A stretch of DNA of 64,000 bases from positions 310,001-374,000 of the forward strand of contig NZ_JAJUWT010000001.1 of NCBI RefSeq assembly GCF_021390395.1, given 5' to 3'. The stretch comes from Saccharothrix sp. S26. Lineage in GTDB: Bacteria > Actinomycetota > Actinomycetes > Mycobacteriales > Pseudonocardiaceae. The translations under genes were made by a program, and so were the position numbers. This document shows, in pieces, positions 55,361 to 63,180 of the stretch (the first letter of the stretch is position 1; the number at the start of each line of letters is the position of its first letter). The notes under the pieces were generated by a model, which saw only the letters and a program-made list of their open reading frames with translations, searched no databases and had not been told where the DNA came from.

Positions 55361-56353
55361 GTGACAGCGCGGCTCAGTGACATCGCGACCCAGGCCGGCG
55401 TGAGCGAGGCGACGGTCAGCCGAGTGGTCAACGGCAAGCCAGGCGTGTCGGCCGCGACCCGCCAGGCCGTGGTCGCCGCGATGGACGTGCTCGGCTACGA
55501 GCGCCCACCCAGGCTCCGCCAGCGCAGCGCCGGGTTGATCGGGTTGATCACCCCCGAGTTGAACAACCCGATCTTCCCGGCGTTCGCGCAGGTCATCGAG
55601 CAGGTGCTGACGCGCGACGGCTACACGCCGGTGCTGTGCACGCAGACGCCCGGTGGCTCGACCGAGGACCAGTTGACCGAGATGCTCGTCGACCGGGGCG
55701 TCACCGGGATCGTGTTCGTGTCCGGCCTGCACGCCGACACGACCGCCGACAAGGACCGGTACGTCAAGCTGGCCGGGCGCGGCGTGCCGTTCGTGATGAT
55801 CAACGGTTACACCGACCAGGTGTCCGCGCCGTTCGTCTCGGTGGACAACCGGGCCGCCGTCCGATTGGCGGTCACCCACTTGGTCGAACTCGGCCACGAG
55901 ATGATCGGTCTGGCGGTGGGACCGCCGCGGTTCGTGCCGGCGCAGCGGATGGTGGAGGGCTTCACGCTCGTCCGCCCGCGGGCCGCCGACCTGGTCGAGC
56001 ACTCCCTGTTCACGGTCGAGGGCGGCCAGGCGGCGGCCAACGCCCTGCTGGACCGCGGCTGCACGGCGATCGTGTGCGGCAGCGACCTGATGGCGTTCGG
56101 CGCGATCCGCGCGGCCCGCCGGCGGGGCCTGAACGTGCCGCGTGACGTCTCGGTGGTCGGGTTCGACGACTCGCCGCTGATCGTGTTCGCCGACCCGCCG
56201 CTGACCACGATCCGCCAGCCGGTCGAGGCGATGGGGCAGGCCGCCGTGCACGCGTTGCTGGAGGAGATCGGCGGCACGCCCGCACCGCACGCGGAGTTCG
56301 TGTTCCAGCCGGAACTGGTGGTGCGCGGCTCGACGGGCGCCCGTCCCCGATGA
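55361..56353 (+). CDS. LacI-family regulator, probable starch/maltose repressor
   Basis: 330 residues. HTH and hinge: ARLSDIATQAGVSEATVSRVVNGKPGVSAATRQAV (about 3-37). The sensor domain carries SAGLIGLITPELNNPIFPAFAQVIE and NVPRDVSVVGFDDSPLIVFADPPLTTIRQP. Its place behind the amylase/alpha-glucosidase genes makes it the likely repressor of both, relieved by a malto-oligosaccharide. GTG 55361 with TAGAGT 8 nt upstream could also give a separate leaderless transcript. The last 4 bp overlap the next start (ATGA). Confidence 0.9.
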   Translation: MTARLSDIATQAGVSEATVSRVVNGKPGVSAATRQAVVAAMDVLGYERPPRLRQRSAGLIGLITPELNNPIFPAFAQVIEQVLTRDGYTPVLCTQTPGGSTEDQLTEMLVDRGVTGIVFVSGLHADTTADKDRYVKLAGRGVPFVMINGYTDQVSAPFVSVDNRAAVRLAVTHLVELGHEMIGLAVGPPRFVPAQRMVEGFTLVRPRAADLVEHSLFTVEGGQAAANALLDRGCTAIVCGSDLMAFGAIRAARRRGLNVPRDVSVVGFDDSPLIVFADPPLTTIRQPVEAMGQAAVHALLEEIGGTPAPHAEFVFQPELVVRGSTGARPR

Positions 56354-57267
56354 CCTTGCCCGCCCAGCGGATGCGGGCCCAACGCCTCTCGCACCCGGCC
56401 GCCGACGTGACGGACCTGTTCGCCTCGGTGCTCGCGCTGCAAGCCCAGGACGTCCCAGCGGCACGGCTCGCAGCGCGCGCCCGAGGCGTGAGATCCCTCG
56501 ACGGCCCTCTGGTGCGCACGTGGGCGATGCGCGGCACCTTGCACCTGCTCCATGAAGACGACCTGTGGGTCGTGGACCTGCTCGGCCCCACGTTCATCGC
56601 CGCCGGACGCCGTCGCCGCGAACAACTGGGCCTCACCGATGAACTGTGCGAGCGCGCGCTACCCGCGCTCCGCGAAGTCCTCACCGAACCGGTGGAGCGC
56701 GCCGAACTCGTGCGCCGCCTGGCCGACGTCGGCATCGTCCTCGACCCCAAGTCCCAGGCGCCCGCGCACCTGCTGGCGTTCGCCGCGAACTCCGGCGTGC
56801 TGTGCCGGGGGCTCGACGACACCTACCGGCTCCTGCGGATCGAGTGCGAACCCCGTGACGTGGTCGAGCTGTGGCGGCGCTACCGGCGTGCCTACGGACC
56901 GGCCACGCCCGACGACTTCGCCGCGTGGAGCGGCCTGCCCAAGCGGCAGCTCGAGGGACTGCCCGAGGTGGCCGACGAACCGGCCGAGCCGACCGGCGCG
57001 GTCCGCATGCTCGGCCACTTCGACACCTACCTGCTCGGCTACCGCGACCGTGCCGCGGTGCTCAGCGCGGAGCACGCGCCGCTGGTGCAGACCGGCGGCG
57101 GTTTCCTCACCCCGCACGTCGTGGTGGACGGACGGGTGGTGGCGGTGTGGCGGCGCGACGGCCCGACCATCACCGTGCGGCCGTTCGGCGAGCGCCCGCA
57201 CCTCGCGGACGAGGTCGCCGACCTGGGCCGATTCCTCGACGTGGACGCCCGCTTAACCTGGGCGTAG
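56350..57267 (+). CDS. Winged-helix DNA-binding protein, YcaQ/AlkX-like (HTH_42)
   Basis: 305 residues. Matches the HTH_42 family: LFASVLALQAQDVPAARLAARAR (about 24-46) and LVRTWAMRGTLHLLHEDDLWVVD (about 57-79), the latter with the conserved TWAMRGTLH. E. coli YcaQ unhooks DNA interstrand cross-links; many actinomycete homologues are uncharacterised, some within antibiotic self-resistance loci. The catalytic QxQ of glycosylases corresponds to LQAQD here, which is intact. ATG overlaps the LacI stop by 4 bp, implying translational coupling, although the functional link to sugar control is unclear. Confidence 0.8.
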   Translation: MTLPAQRMRAQRLSHPAADVTDLFASVLALQAQDVPAARLAARARGVRSLDGPLVRTWAMRGTLHLLHEDDLWVVDLLGPTFIAAGRRRREQLGLTDELCERALPALREVLTEPVERAELVRRLADVGIVLDPKSQAPAHLLAFAANSGVLCRGLDDTYRLLRIECEPRDVVELWRRYRRAYGPATPDDFAAWSGLPKRQLEGLPEVADEPAEPTGAVRMLGHFDTYLLGYRDRAAVLSAEHAPLVQTGGGFLTPHVVVDGRVVAVWRRDGPTITVRPFGERPHLADEVADLGRFLDVDARLTWA

Positions 57268-57317
57268 CACGTGGATAAGGTCACTGCCACGCATCGACAC
57301 CGGGAGGCGCGTTCAAC

Positions 57318-57749
57318 TTGGGTGTGTTCGTCACGGGCGTGCGCCCGCGCTGGTCGGACATGGACGCGTTCGGCCACGTCAACCACGCCAACACGGTGAC
57401 CCTGCTGGAAGAGGCGCGCATCGACCTGCTATTCACCGAGGCCGCCCGGCACGGTGTGCCGGAGATGTCGCACGGCATGGTCGTGGCCCGGCTGGTGGTG
57501 GACTACCTCGCGCCGCTGGTGTTCACCGGTGACGAGATCGTGGTGGAGATGTCGGTGCGGGAACTGAAGTCCGCGTCCTTCACGTTGGACTACACGGTCC
57601 GCGGCAGCCGCCAGGAGGGCAGCGCCGTCGTCACGACGGCCGAGACCCTCATGGTGCCGTACAACCTGACGGCCGGACGCCCGCGCCGTCTCCTCGAAGC
57701 CGAGCGCGACTTCCTCGCGGGCTGGCGTGCCGGAGGTAATGGTGCCTGA
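57318..57749 (+). CDS. Hotdog-fold acyl-CoA thioesterase (4HBT)
   Basis: 143 residues. 4-hydroxybenzoyl-CoA thioesterase-like: VRPRWSDMDAFGHVNHANTVTLLEEARIDLLF (about 8-39), with catalytic-type Asp in DMDAFGHVNHA. The central helix and five-stranded sheet follow. It probably hydrolyses a short or medium acyl-CoA. Start is TTG 57318, 10 nt after GGGAGG; GTG 57324 would be too far from the site. It overlaps the next gene by 8 bp. The substrate is unknown. Confidence 0.85.
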   Translation: MGVFVTGVRPRWSDMDAFGHVNHANTVTLLEEARIDLLFTEAARHGVPEMSHGMVVARLVVDYLAPLVFTGDEIVVEMSVRELKSASFTLDYTVRGSRQEGSAVVTTAETLMVPYNLTAGRPRRLLEAERDFLAGWRAGGNGA

Positions 57750-58368
57750 GTTGGTCCTCGCCGATCCCGCCGAGCGGGACGACCTCGGCGCGTTCGTCGC
57801 CCGTGCCGTCCGCCTGGACGCCCAGGCGGTCGTGCGGCTGCGCAACCGCGCGTCCGGCGACCTGGTGGACGCCTGGGTGGCGACCCCGTTCGACACCCTG
57901 GCCACCCGCACCGTGGCCGGTCGCGTCACGCCCGGTGACGTGACGGTGTCGGGCAACGACCTGCTGACCGGCCTGGCCGTGGTGCGCAGCGAGACCGTCG
58001 ACCCGGGCCCCGCGCGGGACATGATGTGGCGCTCGGCGCTGCCGCCGTCGGCGGGCTGGCTGCCGGTGGACCGGCTGCCCGGCAACGTCGTGTCGGAGCT
58101 GGCGGAGAAGGGCGTCGAGGTGGCCAGGGAGAACGCGGGCCCGCGTGGCACGCCACCCGCCTCGCTGCTCGACCAGACCGTGATCACGGTGAGCGGGTCC
58201 GGCCTGGACGTGAAGGTGCCGATGCGGTGCCTGTTCGCGTTGTCCGGCATGGGCTTCCTGGGCGGCGACGACGTCCGCATCACCGCCACCGACTCGTGGC
58301 TGCGCATCGACGCCCGCTTCGGCGCCGTCGTCCGCCGCCGCCACTCCATGCTGCCGCTGCTGGTCTGA
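57742..58368 (+). CDS. Hypothetical protein, coupled to the thioesterase
   Basis: 208 residues. No family recognised. Mixed alpha/beta: VPELVLADPAERDDLGAFVARAVRLDAQAVVRLRNR at the start, DMMWRSALPPSAGWLPVDRLPG in the middle, MRCLFALSGMGFLGGDDVRI near the end. No signal peptide. GTG 57742 was chosen because GGAGG lies 5 nt upstream; ATG 57739 is adjacent. The start is inside the thioesterase gene, so the two are cotranslated and probably share a pathway. Similar small proteins occur singly in actinomycete genomes. Confidence 0.65.
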   Translation: MPELVLADPAERDDLGAFVARAVRLDAQAVVRLRNRASGDLVDAWVATPFDTLATRTVAGRVTPGDVTVSGNDLLTGLAVVRSETVDPGPARDMMWRSALPPSAGWLPVDRLPGNVVSELAEKGVEVARENAGPRGTPPASLLDQTVITVSGSGLDVKVPMRCLFALSGMGFLGGDDVRITATDSWLRIDARFGAVVRRRHSMLPLLV

Positions 58369-58465
58369 CGCTCACCCCGCTCACCCGACCTGTCACTCAT
58401 CCGGGTGCTCTTTGCCGCTTCCGCCGGCTACTGTGGGCCGGTTGTCGGCGTTTCGGGGGGCACGG

Positions 58466-61400
58466 GTGGAGTTCAAGGTTCTGGGGCCGGTCGAGGCGTG
58501 GGTGCACGGCAGCCCGGTGGCGGTCGGGGGACCGAAGCCCAAGACGTTGCTGGCGTTGCTGGCGATCCACGCGGGCCGCGTCGTGTCGCTCGACCAGCTC
58601 GTCGACGCCGTGTGGGGCGACCAGCCGCCGGACCAGTCGCGGTCGGCGATCTACACGTACGTCTCGTCGCTGCGCCGCGGCCTGGGCGACGTGCTGTCCC
58701 GCTCCGGCGGCGGGTACCTGTTGACCGCCGACCTCGACGAGGTGGACCTGCACGTGTTCACCAGCGAGGTCACCGAGGGTCGCAAGGCATTGGCCGAGGG
58801 CGACCTCGAAGGCGCGGCGGTCCGGTTCGCGACCGCCCTGGACGTGTGGCGCGGCACCCCGCTGGGCGGCGCGCAGGGCGCCTGGGCCGAGGGCGAGCGC
58901 TCGCGGCTGGAGGAGATGCGCCTCGCCGCGCTGGAGGACCGGTTCGACGCCGACCTCGCGATCGGGCGCGGCGAATCGCTGGTCGTCGAGCTGGGGGCGG
59001 CCGTGGCCGAGAACCCGCTGCGGGAGCGGCTGCGCAGCCAGCTCATGCTGGCCCTGCACCACGCGGGCCGCCAGGCGGACGCCCTCGCCTGCTACCAGGA
59101 CGGCAGGCGGATCCTGCTCGACGAGCTGGGCCTGGAACCGGGACCGGCGCTGCGGGCGACCCACGAGCGCATCCTGCGCGGCGACGCCGACGTGCGGCCG
59201 GCGGAGCCCGCGTCCCGCCCCGCGCCGACGCCCAGCCAGCTGCCGTTCGACATCGGCGACTTCACCGGCCGGGTCGCCGAGCAGGAACGCCTGGTGGCGT
59301 GGTTGACCGCGGACACCGGCTCGGTGCGGGTGTGCGCGATCTCCGGCCAGCCGGGCGCGGGCAAGTCCACGTTGGCCGCGCACGTCGCGCACGTGGTGCG
59401 CGACCACTTCGGCGACGGGCAGCTCTACGCGAACCTGCGCGGCGTGCAGGCCGTGCCCGCGGACCCCGCCGAGGTGCTGGCGGGTTTCCTGCGCGCCCTC
59501 GGCGTCGCCGACCCGGCCATCCCCGCGGACCTGGAGGAGCGCGCCCAGCTCTACCGCACCCTGGTCGCCGACCGGCGGGTCCTGGTCGTGCTGGACGACG
59601 CCCGCGACGAGCGCCAGATCCGCGCGCTGCTGCCCGGCGGCGCGACGTGCGCCCTGCTGGTGAGCAGCCGCGAGCGGATGGGCGCGCTCAGCGGCGCGGC
59701 CCAGTTGCACCTGCGCGTGCTGCGCGACGACGAAGCCGTGGAGCTGCTCGACCGCGTGGTCGGTGACGACAGGGTGCCCGCCGAGCCCGACGCCGCACGG
59801 GAGATCGTCCGGCTGTGCGGGCACCTGCCGCTGGCGCTGCGCATCGCGGGGGCCCGGCTCGCCGCCCGGCCGCAGTGGAAGCTGTCCCGGCTGGCCGAAC
59901 GGCTGGGCGTGCAGCGGCGCGTGCTCCAGGAGCTGACCCTGGGCGACCTCGAGGTGCGGGGCAGCCTCGCGCTGAGCTACGACGGCCTGGGCGAGCGGGA
60001 GCGCACCGCGCTGCGCCGGCTCGGGCTGCTCGACGTGTCGACCTTCGGCGGCTGGCTGCTCGCGCCGCTGCTCGACTGCGGCCCGGACGAGGCCGAGGAG
60101 GTCGTGGAACGGCTCGTCGACTCGCAGTTGCTCGACATCGCCGCCACCGACGACGGCCTCGCCCTGCGTTACCGCCTGCACGACCTGACCAGGGCGTTCG
60201 CCCGCGAGCGGGGCGAGGCCGAGGAACCGGCGGCGGAGGCGAAGGCGGCCTGCGCGCGTGCAGCCGAGGCGTGGCTGTCGCTGGTGGAGCTGGCGGGCAG
60301 CCGGATGCCGCACGCGCACTTCGGCGGCACGCCGGTCGCGCTCGACCCCCGTTACTTCGGTCGTGACGCGGCCGACGACGTGGTCGCCGACCCGGAGGGG
60401 TGGTTCGACGCCGAGCAGGCCGGTCTGGTCGCCGTCGTGGAGCGGGTGTCCGAGCTGGACCTGACCGACGTGGCCACGCGCCTGGCGGCCACGCTGTGCT
60501 CGTCCCGGTTCGCCGTGCGCAACCTGTTCGGCCAGTGGTGGCGGACGCACTCGTCGGCGCTGGAGGCGGCGCGGCGCACGGGCGACCGGGCGGGTGAGGC
60601 CCGGTTGCTGTCCGGCCTGGGCTGGCTGAGCTACGAGCAGGACCGCTTCGACGAAGCCGCGCGGTACTACGGGCAGGCGCTGGACGCCTTCCGCGAGGGC
60701 GACGACGCCCTGGGCGAGGCGGCGACCCGGCTGTCGTTGAGCACGGTGATGCGCGAGCGCGGCGAGCTGGACTGGGCCACCGAGCTGCTGGAGCTGGCCT
60801 TGCCGGTGCTGCGGTCGCACGACCAGCGGGGCCTGGTCGCGCAGGCCCTGCACGGGCTGGGGCGCGTGCTGACGGAGCGGGGTGAGCTGGAGGGGGCGCT
60901 GGAGAACTGCGCCCGCACGCTGGACTCCTACCGCGAGCTGGGCGACCGGCACGGCGAGGCCATCGCGCTGCGCTCGGTGGGCATCGTGCACCGGGCCGCC
61001 GGCCGCTGGGACGAGGCCGCCGAGCACTGCGCCGAGGCGGTGCGCGTGCTGCGCACCCTGGGCGACCGCCTGATGTCCGCGTACGCCGTGCAGGCGCTGG
61101 CCAAGGTACGCATCCGCCAGGGACGTGCCGACGCCGTCCGCAGCGACCTGCTCGAATGCCTGAGCACGTGCGGCGAGATGCAGGACGGCTTCGGTCAGGC
61201 GCTCGTGCTGCGCACCCTCGGCGAGTTGGAGCTCGCCGCCGGCCGGCCGGACATGGCCCGCCGCTACCTGGACCAGTCGCTGCACCGGTGGGCGGCACTG
61301 GCCCTGCCGGTGTGGCGGGCCAGGACGCTGCGGGACCTCGCCACCGCGTTCACCGCCCTCGGCGAGCCGGCCGCCGCGGACCGGGAGTGGACCGAGGCCC

Positions 61401-61507
61401 TGGAGATCTTCGCCGCGCACGGCAGCCGCGAGGCGCGCGAACCACGCCCGTCGACCACCACCGGGTCGAGCCGAACGGCTTGGGTGGAGCCCGTTCGGGC
61501 TTCCTGA
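58466..61507 (+). CDS. SARP-family transcriptional activator (AfsR-like, with NB-ARC and TPR domains)
   Basis: 1013 residues. OmpR-type winged helix (about 1-80: VEFKVLGPVEAWVHGSPVAVGGPKPKTLLALLA), bacterial activation domain BTAD (about 85-240), NB-ARC ATPase (about 265-560) with Walker A GQPGAGKST (about 295) and Walker B VLVVLDDARDE. TPR repeats occupy about 680-960. Large SARPs integrate phosphorylation or nucleotide signals and activate secondary-metabolite or secreted-enzyme genes by binding direct repeats with an 11-bp period. GTG 58466 with GGGGGG upstream; TACTGT near 58429 may be the -10. Downstream secreted hydrolases have a matching repeat pair. Confidence 0.93.
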   Translation: MEFKVLGPVEAWVHGSPVAVGGPKPKTLLALLAIHAGRVVSLDQLVDAVWGDQPPDQSRSAIYTYVSSLRRGLGDVLSRSGGGYLLTADLDEVDLHVFTSEVTEGRKALAEGDLEGAAVRFATALDVWRGTPLGGAQGAWAEGERSRLEEMRLAALEDRFDADLAIGRGESLVVELGAAVAENPLRERLRSQLMLALHHAGRQADALACYQDGRRILLDELGLEPGPALRATHERILRGDADVRPAEPASRPAPTPSQLPFDIGDFTGRVAEQERLVAWLTADTGSVRVCAISGQPGAGKSTLAAHVAHVVRDHFGDGQLYANLRGVQAVPADPAEVLAGFLRALGVADPAIPADLEERAQLYRTLVADRRVLVVLDDARDERQIRALLPGGATCALLVSSRERMGALSGAAQLHLRVLRDDEAVELLDRVVGDDRVPAEPDAAREIVRLCGHLPLALRIAGARLAARPQWKLSRLAERLGVQRRVLQELTLGDLEVRGSLALSYDGLGERERTALRRLGLLDVSTFGGWLLAPLLDCGPDEAEEVVERLVDSQLLDIAATDDGLALRYRLHDLTRAFARERGEAEEPAAEAKAACARAAEAWLSLVELAGSRMPHAHFGGTPVALDPRYFGRDAADDVVADPEGWFDAEQAGLVAVVERVSELDLTDVATRLAATLCSSRFAVRNLFGQWWRTHSSALEAARRTGDRAGEARLLSGLGWLSYEQDRFDEAARYYGQALDAFREGDDALGEAATRLSLSTVMRERGELDWATELLELALPVLRSHDQRGLVAQALHGLGRVLTERGELEGALENCARTLDSYRELGDRHGEAIALRSVGIVHRAAGRWDEAAEHCAEAVRVLRTLGDRLMSAYAVQALAKVRIRQGRADAVRSDLLECLSTCGEMQDGFGQALVLRTLGELELAAGRPDMARRYLDQSLHRWAALALPVWRARTLRDLATAFTALGEPAAADREWTEALEIFAAHGSREAREPRPSTTTGSSRTAWVEPVRAS

Positions 61508-61512
61508 GCAGC

Positions 61513-61561
61513 GCGGACAAGGGCTGGGTGGCACGCGCGCCCAGCCCTTTCGCATGTCCGC
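61513..61561. terminator. Long hairpin terminator after the SARP gene
   Basis: Inner stem AAGGGCTGGG / CCCAGCCCTT (61519-61528 and 61540-61549, 11-nt loop) is enclosed by the outer stem GCGGACA / TGTCCGC (61513-61519 and 61555-61561). It lies 6 bp after the SARP stop and separates that unit from the hydrolase promoter. Confidence 0.85.
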
Positions 61562-61568
61562 CGTCGAG

Positions 61569-61588
61569 CTGAAAACGACCTGAAAACG
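61569..61588 (+). promoter_or_regulatory. SARP-type direct repeats upstream of the GH19-like gene
   Basis: CTGAAAACG occurs at 61569-61577 and again at 61580-61588, an exact 11-bp period; the heptamer TGAAAAC is separated by 4 bp. SARP activators bind heptamer repeats with this spacing next to the -35 region. The site is 75 bp before the ATG of the GH19-like gene and 62 bp after the stop of a SARP gene. The pairing with that SARP is inferred. Confidence 0.65.
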
Positions 61589-61662
61589 CGCTTTGAGCTT
61601 TCTCGCAGGACTCGGCGACAAGGTTGTGCCAACACCGGGGCACGAACCGAGAAGGAGCCGAG

Positions 61663-63132
61663 ATGAAGGTCATCACCAGCCGGAACGCCACCCGCGTCGC
61701 CGCCGCGTCCGTCGTGGCCGGCCTGCTGACCGCGGGACTGTCCGCGGCCGGGCTCGCCACCGCCGCCCAAGCCGCCGAGCTGCCGCCCGGGTCCAGCCGC
61801 GTCGGCGTGCTGTCCACGTCCGGCGACGTGCACGTCAAAGAAGGCACGTTGCAGGCGTCCTGGCTCGAGAACATGTCGACCGGCATCGCGAAGTTCGAGA
61901 TGGCGGGCGACCGCGTCGGCGTGCTGGATACCGGCGGCACGTTGTGGGTGAAGGAGGGGAACCTCTGGGCCGGCTGGGCGCACCAGGGCGACGGGGTGCG
62001 GGACTTCCGCCTGGCCGGCGACCGCATCGGCATCGTCCGCACCGACGGCACGGCCGCGGTGAAGGAGGGCGGCCTCCAGGCCGGCTGGTCCGAGCAGGCC
62101 AACGGCGTGCGCGAAGTGGAGATCACCTCCAACCGCATCGGCATCGTCGGCGACGACGGCTCGGTCAACGTCAAGGAGGGCGGCCTGGGCGCCGGGTGGG
62201 TGCCGCAGATCGGCGGGGTGGCCGACCTGGAGCTCTCCGGTGACCGCGTCGGCGTGCTGCGCACCGACGGCACGGTCGCGGTGAAGGAGTCCAACCTCTG
62301 GTCCGACTGGGTCGAGCAGACCAACGGCGTCACCGACTTCGAGCTGTCCGGCAGCCTCATCGGCGTCGTGCTGGCCAACGGGCTGGCCACGGTGAAGGAG
62401 GGCAACCTCTACTCGTCCTGGGTCAACCAGCTCGGAGACGCCAAGGAGATCGAGATCTCCGGCGACCGCATCGGCGTGCTGCGGACCAACGGCACCGCGG
62501 TCGTGAAGGACGGCGGCGTCTACGGCTCCTGGGTCGAGCAGACCAACGGGGTGAAGCAGCTGCGCCTGGCCACGGCCACGCCCGCGTCCGCCGCGGGCCA
62601 CGTGACGATCAACGACATCACCGCCATCTACGGCTCCGCGTACGCCACCGACACCGTCGCGGCCGGCCTGCCCGGCCTCAACGAGGTCATGGCGCAGAAG
62701 GGCATCACCACGCCGACCCGCAAGGCCGCGTTCCTGGCGACCCTCAAGCACGAGAGCGGCTTCCGCTTCAACGCGGGTGAGGCGGGCAGCACCGCGACCT
62801 ACCGCGGCCGCGGCTTCATCCAGCTGACCGGGCAGTACAACTACCAGTCCGCCGGCGCGAGCCTGGGCCACGACTTCGCGAACAACCCGTCCGACGCCGC
62901 CTCGCTCCAGTGGAGCGCCAGGATCGCCGGCTGGTACTGGACGGTCGCCCGCAACATCAACGCCGCCGCGGACGCCTACGACATGGGCGCGGTCGGCCGC
63001 GCGATCGGCTACTCGTACGCGCTCGACCCGACCGAGTCGAACAACCGCTGCGCCTCCTACAAGCGCGCGCTCGCCCACTTCAACGGCGGCAGCCTCCCGG
63101 TCCCCGAGACCGCCATCACCTGCAACCGCTGA
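61663..63132 (+). CDS. Secreted GH19-like hydrolase with N-terminal seven-repeat lectin-like domain
   Basis: 489 residues. Signal peptide ending in AQA (about residue 37). Residues about 45-305 are seven repeats of about 37 residues, pattern GDRVGVLRTDGTVAVKEG, then LWSDW and VEQTNGV; seven units suggest a beta-propeller like tectonin/PLL-type lectins. Residues about 315-489 are a GH19 chitinase/endolysin-like lysozyme fold with AAFLATLKHESGFRFNAGEAG (catalytic Glu in HESG), YRGRGFIQLTGQYNYQSAG and WYWTVARNINAAAD. Likely acts on chitin or peptidoglycan outside the cell. ATG 61663 with AAGGAG upstream. The next gene, 48 bp on, shares the repeats. Confidence 0.88.
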   Translation: MKVITSRNATRVAAASVVAGLLTAGLSAAGLATAAQAAELPPGSSRVGVLSTSGDVHVKEGTLQASWLENMSTGIAKFEMAGDRVGVLDTGGTLWVKEGNLWAGWAHQGDGVRDFRLAGDRIGIVRTDGTAAVKEGGLQAGWSEQANGVREVEITSNRIGIVGDDGSVNVKEGGLGAGWVPQIGGVADLELSGDRVGVLRTDGTVAVKESNLWSDWVEQTNGVTDFELSGSLIGVVLANGLATVKEGNLYSSWVNQLGDAKEIEISGDRIGVLRTNGTAVVKDGGVYGSWVEQTNGVKQLRLATATPASAAGHVTINDITAIYGSAYATDTVAAGLPGLNEVMAQKGITTPTRKAAFLATLKHESGFRFNAGEAGSTATYRGRGFIQLTGQYNYQSAGASLGHDFANNPSDAASLQWSARIAGWYWTVARNINAAADAYDMGAVGRAIGYSYALDPTESNNRCASYKRALAHFNGGSLPVPETAITCNR

Positions 63133-63180
63133 CCCCGCTCCACCTCCATCACACCCTTCACACCGAGAGGGACACCACCA

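Noticed and set aside
58397-61621. A 1074-residue open frame antisense to the SARP gene
   Set aside because: Same shadow-frame composition; no domain recognised; the sense gene has clear domains.
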